Below, in pieces: positions 59,167-64,000 of a stretch of 64,000 nucleotides of DNA. Positions within the stretch are counted from its first letter, which is position 1. The number at the start of each line of letters is the position of its first letter. The notes under the pieces are model-generated. The model did no database searches. It was given only the letters and a program-made list of their open reading frames with translations, and was not told where the DNA came from. Source of the DNA: Halobaculum sp. CBA1158 (GTDB lineage Archaea > Halobacteriota > Halobacteria > Halobacteriales > Haloferacaceae); assembly GCF_021431925.1 (NCBI RefSeq), contig NZ_CP090371.1, positions 2,790,001 to 2,854,000 on the forward strand. The letters run 5' to 3'. The translations under genes and the position numbers were made by a program.

Positions 59167-61668
59167 ATGAAACCCTCCGACGTGTCGACGCTCCCCGACG
59201 GCGTCCCCGAGGCGCTGGAGGCGGAGGGGATCGCGGAGCTGTATCCGCCGCAGTCGGCGGCCGTGGAGGCGGGCGTCGCCGACGGCGACAGCGTCGTCGC
59301 CTCCGTGCCGACCGCCTCGGGCAAGACGCTGATCGCCGAGCTGGCGATGCTGTCGTCGATCGCCCGGGGCGGGAAGGCGCTGTACATCGTCCCCCTGCGG
59401 GCGCTCGCCAGCGAGAAGAAGACCGAGTTCGAGCGCTGGGAGGAGTTCGGCGTCGACGTGGGCGTCTCCACCGGCAACTACGACTCCGACGGCGAGTGGC
59501 TCGCCTCCCGCGACCTCATCGTCGCCACCAGCGAGAAGGTCGACTCGCTGGTCCGCAACGGCGCGCCGTGGGTGGACGACCTCACCTGCGTCGTCGCCGA
59601 CGAGGTCCACCTCGTCGACGACTCCGGCCGCGGCCCGACGCTGGAGGTCACTCTCGCGAAGCTCCGGCGGATCAACCGAAATCTCCAGGTCGTCGCGCTC
59701 TCGGCGACGGTCGGCAACGCCGACGAGGTGGCCGGCTGGCTCGACGCCGAACTCGTCGAGTCCGACTGGCGGCCGATCGACCTCCGGACGGGCGTCCACT
59801 ACGGCAGCGCGATCAACTTCGACGACGGCAGCCAGCGGGAGGTGTCCGTCGGGACGGGACAGAAGCCCGAGGCGGCGCTGGTCGCCGACGCCCTCGACGA
59901 GACGGTCGACGGGACCCGCGGCTCCTCGCTGGTGTTCGTCAACTCCCGACGCAACGCCGAGGGCGCGGCCAAGCGCCTGACGGGCGTGACCGACACGCGG
60001 CTGGAGCCGGAAGAACGGGCCGAACTCGACGAGTTGGCCCGCGAGATCCGCGACGCCTCCGACACCGACACCGCCGTCGATCTGGCCGACTGCGTGGAGA
60101 CGGGCGCGGCGTTCCACCACGCCGGCCTCTCGAGCGAGAGCCGGTCGCTCGTCGAAGACGCCTTCCGCGACCGGCTGATCAAGTGCGTCTGCGCGACGCC
60201 GACGCTCGCGGCCGGCGTCAACACGCCCGCCCGCCGGGTGATCGTCCGGGACTGGCGCAGGTACGACGGCGAGTTCGGTGGGATGCAGCCGCTCGACACC
60301 CTGGAGGTCCACCAGATGATGGGCCGGGCGGGCCGTCCCGGGCTGGACCCCTACGGCGAGGCGGTGCTGCTCGCGAACGACCGCGACACCATGGACGAAC
60401 TGTTCGAGCGCTACCTCTGGGCCGAGCCGGAGGCGGTCCGGTCGAAGCTCGCGGCCGAGCCCGCGCTGCGGACGCACGTGCTCGCGACGGTCGCCTCCGG
60501 GTTCGCCACCACCCGCAGTGGACTGCTCGAGTTCCTCGACCAGACGCTGTACGCCAGCCAGACCGACGACGACGATCGGCTCGCGACCGTCACCGACCGG
60601 GTGCTGGAGTACCTCGCTGCCAACGACTTCCTCGAGCGCGACGGCGACACCCTCACCGCGACGGGGATCGGACACACGGTCTCGCGGCTCTACCTCGACC
60701 CGATGTCCGCCGCGGAGATCGTCGACGGCCTTCGCGAGGGCGTCGAGTCCGGCGGGACGGACGCGGCCGAGTCGCCGGCGCGGACCCGCCCGAGCGACGA
60801 CGGGGAGGCCCCCGACGACGCCGAGGTCGGTTTCGTCACCGGGAGCGACCTCGCGGCCGAGGCGGACGGCGACGCGGACAGCGGGGGCGAACCGGACAGC
60901 AGAAGCGACGCGGGCGGCGACGGAGAACACACCGTCGGGGACGGTCCGACGCTGTCGGCGTTGGGGCTGTATCACCTCGTCGCGCGGACGCCCGACATGT
61001 ACCAGCTCTACCTGAAGTCGGGCGACCGCGAGACGTACGAGGAGCAGTTCTACGAGCGCGAGCCGGAGTTCCTCGGTCACGCCCCCTCGGAGTTCGAGGA
61101 CGTGGCGTGGGAGGACTGGCTGGCGGCGCTCAAGACCGCCCGGCTGCTGGAGGACTGGGCGAGCGAACTCGACGAGGACACCATCGCCGAGCGGTACGGC
61201 GTCGGCCCGGGCGACATCCGGGGGAAGGTCGACACCGCCGAGTGGCTGCTGGGCGCGGCCGAGCAGCTCGCGAGCGAACTCGACCTGCCGGCGGTGCGGG
61301 ACGTTCGCGCGGCGAGAAAACGGGTCGCCGACGGCGTCCGCGAGGAGCTGCTCGACCTCGTCGGCGTGCGCGGCGTGGGCCGAAAGCGCGCCAGGCGGCT
61401 GTTCGAGGCGGGCATCGAGACCAGCGCGGAGCTTCGCGAGGCCGACAAGTCCGTCGTCCTCGGCGCGCTCCGCGGGCGCGAGAAGACCGCCGAGAACGTC
61501 CTGCAGGCGGCCGGGAGACAGGACCCCTCGATGGACGGCGTCGAGGCCGACGACGACGCGACCGCGAGCGCCGTCGCCGCCGACGGCGACGGAGAGAAGG
61601 GTGAGACCAGCGGCGGGGAGCGCGGGGACGCCGACGACGGACAGGCGACTTTCGGTGATTTCTCGTGA
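59167..61668 (+). CDS. hel308: ATP-dependent DNA helicase Hel308
   Basis: An 833-residue superfamily-2 helicase that remodels stalled replication forks. Walker A is SVPTASGKT with K53, motif II is ADEVH (about 144-148), motif III LSAT ends at 181, and motif [13 protein letters not shown] is near residue 383. A winged-helix and ratchet domain follow, and the C-terminal HhH-like module [18 protein letters not shown] lies near 735. An acidic insertion of about 65 residues near 525-590, absent in shorter homologues, is the only oddity. The start ATG at 59167 (MKPSDVS) has clear homologue-like spacing. The cgi121 gene overlaps its stop. Confidence 0.96.
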   Translation: MKPSDVSTLPDGVPEALEAEGIAELYPPQSAAVEAGVADGDSVVASVPTASGKTLIAELAMLSSIARGGKALYIVPLRALASEKKTEFERWEEFGVDVGVSTGNYDSDGEWLASRDLIVATSEKVDSLVRNGAPWVDDLTCVVADEVHLVDDSGRGPTLEVTLAKLRRINRNLQVVALSATVGNADEVAGWLDAELVESDWRPIDLRTGVHYGSAINFDDGSQREVSVGTGQKPEAALVADALDETVDGTRGSSLVFVNSRRNAEGAAKRLTGVTDTRLEPEERAELDELAREIRDASDTDTAVDLADCVETGAAFHHAGLSSESRSLVEDAFRDRLIKCVCATPTLAAGVNTPARRVIVRDWRRYDGEFGGMQPLDTLEVHQMMGRAGRPGLDPYGEAVLLANDRDTMDELFERYLWAEPEAVRSKLAAEPALRTHVLATVASGFATTRSGLLEFLDQTLYASQTDDDDRLATVTDRVLEYLAANDFLERDGDTLTATGIGHTVSRLYLDPMSAAEIVDGLREGVESGGTDAAESPARTRPSDDGEAPDDAEVGFVTGSDLAAEADGDADSGGEPDSRSDAGGDGEHTVGDGPTLSALGLYHLVARTPDMYQLYLKSGDRETYEEQFYEREPEFLGHAPSEFEDVAWEDWLAALKTARLLEDWASELDEDTIAERYGVGPGDIRGKVDTAEWLLGAAEQLASELDLPAVRDVRAARKRVADGVREELLDLVGVRGVGRKRARRLFEAGIETSAELREADKSVVLGALRGREKTAENVLQAAGRQDPSMDGVEADDDATASAVAADGDGEKGETSGGERGDADDGQATFGDFS

Positions 61669-62207
61669 GGCTCGTCGAGGGGACGGCGCGGATCGACGAC
61701 CTCGACGACTTCCTCGGGGAGTTGACCGCGATCGGCGCGGCGACCGACTGCACCGTCCAGGCGTTCGACGCCCGGTACGTCGTCGACCGCGCGCACCTCG
61801 AACGGGCGCTCGAACGCGCCGACCGCGCCATCGCGCGCGGCGAAAACGTCGCCCGCGACCGCGGCGTCGAGGTCATGCTGTACGCCGCCGGCCGTCGCCA
61901 GATCGACCGCGCGCTCGCGATGGGCGTCGAGGAGGGCGAGGGGCCCGTCGTGGTGCTCGTCGCCGCCGACCCGGAGACGGAGACGGCGACGGGGACCGGG
62001 GCGGGACGCGACGACGAAGGGGAGCGGGAACGGGCGGCCGCCGACCGCGTCCGCGACCTGCTCGACCCGGGCGAGGCGCTCGGGGAGTACGACGAGGCGG
62101 TCGTGCGCGACTACTTCGACGTGACCGACGCCGAGTTGGCGGCGACCGCCGGCACGCTCGCGGACGTGATCCACGAGCGCGTCGCGCTGCTCGACGTGCG
62201 GAAGTGA
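61665..62207 (+). CDS. cgi121: KEOPS complex subunit Cgi121
   Basis: A 180-residue Cgi121/TPRKB-family protein. KEOPS makes the t6A modification at position 37 of ANN-decoding tRNAs, and Cgi121 recruits tRNA. The sequence shows the family's [19 protein letters not shown] and [18 protein letters not shown] blocks, and GDVTDAEL-like [14 protein letters not shown]. An acidic, probably disordered insert lies at about 100-125. The GTG at 61665 overlaps the hel308 TGA (GTGA), so the two are translationally coupled, an arrangement common in haloarchaea. Confidence 0.92.
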   Translation: MRLVEGTARIDDLDDFLGELTAIGAATDCTVQAFDARYVVDRAHLERALERADRAIARGENVARDRGVEVMLYAAGRRQIDRALAMGVEEGEGPVVVLVAADPETETATGTGAGRDDEGERERAAADRVRDLLDPGEALGEYDEAVVRDYFDVTDAELAATAGTLADVIHERVALLDVRK

Positions 62208-62332
62208 GGAGGCGAGGTCCCGGGAGAGCGCAGAGCCGAACGCGGGCCGGTCGCGCCTCGCGAGCGCGGAGCCGTCCGCCGTCGTTCCTCGTCTGCGGTC
62301 ACCCCTCGTCCGCAGTCACTCGCGGTCGGCGA

Positions 62333-63709
62333 TCACTCCTCGTCGGCGTCGTCGGCAGCGTCGCCGGCGGGGGAGTCGTCACCGAGAGAGTCGTCGCCAG
62401 GAGAGCCGTCGCCGGGAACGTCGCCGGCACCGTCGCCGTCGACCGCGGCCGTCCGCTGGAGGAACATGCGCCGGATGCGCTCGCCGTCGATCTGTTCGAT
62501 CGTCACGGCGACGCCGTCCAGGTCGATCCGTTCGTCCGCACGCGGGACGCGACCGAGGCGGTGGTAGACGTAGCCGGCGAGCGTCTCCGCCCCGGCGGGC
62601 GCGTCGGCCGCCATCGCCGTGTCGAAGACGGCGTCGATCCGGTTGAGGAACACGTCGCCGCGGACCATCACGCCGTCGGCGACCGTGCGGACGCTGGCCT
62701 CGACGCCGGCGTCGAACAGGTCGCCGACGACCTCCTCGAGCACGTCACCGACCGTGACGATCCCGACGACATCGCCGTCGTCGCCGGCGACTATCGCCAT
62801 CCGAACGCGCTCGTCTTGCATGCGCGTCAACAGCGCGTCGATCGGCTCGCCGCGCGACACGGTCAGCGTCGGCGTCGCGAGGCGTTCGACGGGCACGGAC
62901 TCGTCGAGCGCGAGCGTCCGCTCCAGGTCGCGCAGGTCGACGATACCCCGGGGCTCGTCGAGCGACCCGTCGTACACCGGGAGCCGCGTCACGCGCTCGT
63001 CGGCCGCCAGCGTCGCCGCGTCGCGGATCGAGGTCGCGGCGTCGACGGCGACGACGTTCTCACGCGGCACCATCACGTCACCGGCGGTGATCGTGTGGAG
63101 GCCCAGCACCGACTCCACCATCGCCCGCTCGTCGGCGTCGATCTCGCCGCCCCGCTCGGCCGTCCGCGCCAGCGCCGCCAACTCGTCGCGGGTGACGTAC
63201 GGGGCCTCGATCCCCGCTTCGCCGCCGACGGCCGCACTCAGCCGCCGGGTCACCGCGTCGAACGCGCTCACGACCGGGCCGGCGGCGCGCTGGAAGCGGC
63301 GGAGCGTCGGAGCCGACCGGAGCGCCCAGGACTCGGCGTTCGCCACGCCGTAGGACTTGGGGACGATCTCGCCGAACACCAACACGACGACGGTGAGCAG
63401 CACCGTCGACACGGTCACCGCAACGCCGGCAGGGAACGCGGCCACGAGGATCGCCGTCGCCACCGACGACATGGCGATGTTGACGACGTTGTTCCCGACG
63501 AGGATCGTCACGAGCAGCCGGTGGGGGTCCGAGCGCAACGCCTCCAGCACGGCTCCGGGACCACCGCGTTCGGCCAGGACGCCGATTCGGTGGCGCTCCA
63601 CGCTGAATATCGCGATCTCGCTGCTGGAGAAGAACGCCGAGCACGCGAGCAACACGAAGATGAGCCCCGAGCCGACGACGGGCAACGAGAGCGGATCGAA
63701 TGCGGCCAT
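62333..63709 (-). CDS. CNNM/CorC-type membrane protein (DUF21-CBS-CorC_HlyC)
   Basis: A 458-residue membrane protein. The N-terminal DUF21 core (about 1-145) has four TM helices with SSSEIAIFSVERHRI. Then come a CBS pair (about 205-325; MVPRENVVAVD and VVGIVTVGDVLEEVVG) and a CorC_HlyC-like C-terminal domain (about 335-420) ending in an acidic tail. This family affects Mg2+ or Na+ homeostasis, probably transporting or controlling transport in response to nucleotide. The ATG at 63709 is chosen because the first TM helix then follows within 12 residues and GATTTACG lies about 29 nt upstream; open sequence further upstream crosses a tRNA gene and is not protein. Confidence 0.91.
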   Translation of the reverse strand: MAAFDPLSLPVVGSGLIFVLLACSAFFSSSEIAIFSVERHRIGVLAERGGPGAVLEALRSDPHRLLVTILVGNNVVNIAMSSVATAILVAAFPAGVAVTVSTVLLTVVVLVFGEIVPKSYGVANAESWALRSAPTLRRFQRAAGPVVSAFDAVTRRLSAAVGGEAGIEAPYVTRDELAALARTAERGGEIDADERAMVESVLGLHTITAGDVMVPRENVVAVDAATSIRDAATLAADERVTRLPVYDGSLDEPRGIVDLRDLERTLALDESVPVERLATPTLTVSRGEPIDALLTRMQDERVRMAIVAGDDGDVVGIVTVGDVLEEVVGDLFDAGVEASVRTVADGVMVRGDVFLNRIDAVFDTAMAADAPAGAETLAGYVYHRLGRVPRADERIDLDGVAVTIEQIDGERIRRMFLQRTAAVDGDGAGDVPGDGSPGDDSLGDDSPAGDAADDADEE

Positions 63710-63871
63710 ACCACGAGCGTGACGCGGGGGACGTAAATCGGTCCGGGGCAGCGACGGTCTCGCGACGGCGACGCTCTGCCGAGGCGGTCGAGATCCGTAC
63801 ACCCCTTCGTTTCGTGTGGAAACCGCCGTACTACGCCCGTAGTTTCGTCGAGTAGAAACGGCCGAGAGAAG

Positions 63872-63945
63872 TAGTCCATCCTGGATTCGAACCAGGGTCG
63901 TTGCCCCCAGAAGGCAACAGGATTGGCCAGCTACCCCAATGGACT
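63872..63945 (-). tRNA. tRNA-Gln (anticodon CTG)
   Basis: The minus strand folds as a 74-nt tRNA. The acceptor stem AGTCCAT pairs perfectly with ATGGACT, and the discriminator is A. The anticodon stem TTGCC/GGCAA carries the seven-base loop TTCTGGG, giving anticodon CTG (Gln, codon CAG). The T-arm is CCTGG-TTCGAAT-CCAGG. No intron is seen and CCA is not encoded. Confidence 0.95.
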
Positions 63946-64000
63946 GCCACGTCGCCGGTCCGCGTTCGGATCTCGGCATCGGACGTATGCCGCTGGGAGT

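Noticed and set aside
63710-63979. N-terminal extension of the CNNM/CorC-type gene
   Set aside because: It would read through the tRNA-Gln gene, and the first membrane helix follows directly after the ATG at 63709.
63946-64000. Possible second tRNA beyond tRNA-Gln
   Set aside because: A TTCGGATC sequence recalls a T-loop, but its flanks do not pair and no acceptor stem can be formed within the window.
1-64000. CRISPR array, insertion sequence, integrase or replication origin
   Set aside because: No regularly spaced repeats, transposase or recombinase motifs, or Cdc6/Orc gene were seen anywhere in the window.

Overview
The window is chromosomal DNA from a halophilic archaeon (class Halobacteria). 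The evidence is a very high G+C content, proteins loaded with Asp and Glu, many GTG starts, TATA-like boxes 25-30 nt before start codons (leaderless transcripts), an archaeal-type RNase P RNA, archaeal ribosomal protein S6e, Hel308, KEOPS subunit Cgi121 and a Tat lipoprotein. I cannot name the genus from sequence alone.

Layout. 1-16.6 kb is mixed metabolism: the start of an ABC transporter, dihydrolipoyl dehydrogenase, a long-chain acyl-CoA ligase, an MBL-fold hydrolase, the RNase P RNA gene (6795-7249, minus strand), an AMMECR1 protein, nicotinate phosphoribosyltransferase, a secreted HExxH protein, an isochorismatase-fold enzyme, dihydroorotase, a lipoate ligase-like protein and an M23-like protein. 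16.6-23 kb is a minus-strand ABC export operon with a very large FtsX-type permease. 23-31 kb holds cell-surface genes: DUF4129-like, DUF1616, glycosyltransferase 2, DUF58 and small membrane proteins. A DUF457-like hydrolase and a VPS62-like surface protein follow.

34-47.9 kb is the most unusual part. A plus-strand trio (membrane GTPase-like protein, five-TM protein, membrane-anchored degenerate protein kinase) converges on a minus-strand operon that looks like a reduced type IV secretion apparatus: VirB2-like, secreted anchor, VirB6-like, an orphan soluble protein, VirB3/PrgI-like, a separate VirB4 N-domain-like protein and the VirB4 ATPase. No relaxase, VirD4 coupling protein or integrase is visible in the window, so this does not look like an ordinary conjugative element. 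The module lies between the DUF58/DUF4129 genes and their usual partners MoxR and DUF4350 (47.9-50.3 kb).

50.4-64 kb returns to housekeeping and regulatory genes: a DUF457-like hydrolase, rps6e, a receiver-PAS histidine kinase, a low-GC patch with a tRNA T-arm-like fragment and a four-cysteine microprotein, a DHH phosphoesterase, a universal stress protein, an alpha/beta hydrolase, an HTH-10 regulator, hel308 with cgi121, a CNNM/CorC-type membrane protein and tRNA-Gln(CUG).

Functionally, lipoamide dehydrogenase and the lipoate ligase-like protein both serve lipoate-dependent enzymes. MoxR, DUF58, DUF4350 and DUF4129 probably form one chaperone/surface-assembly system. The GTPase/pseudokinase trio is proposed, by proximity only, to regulate the secretion apparatus.
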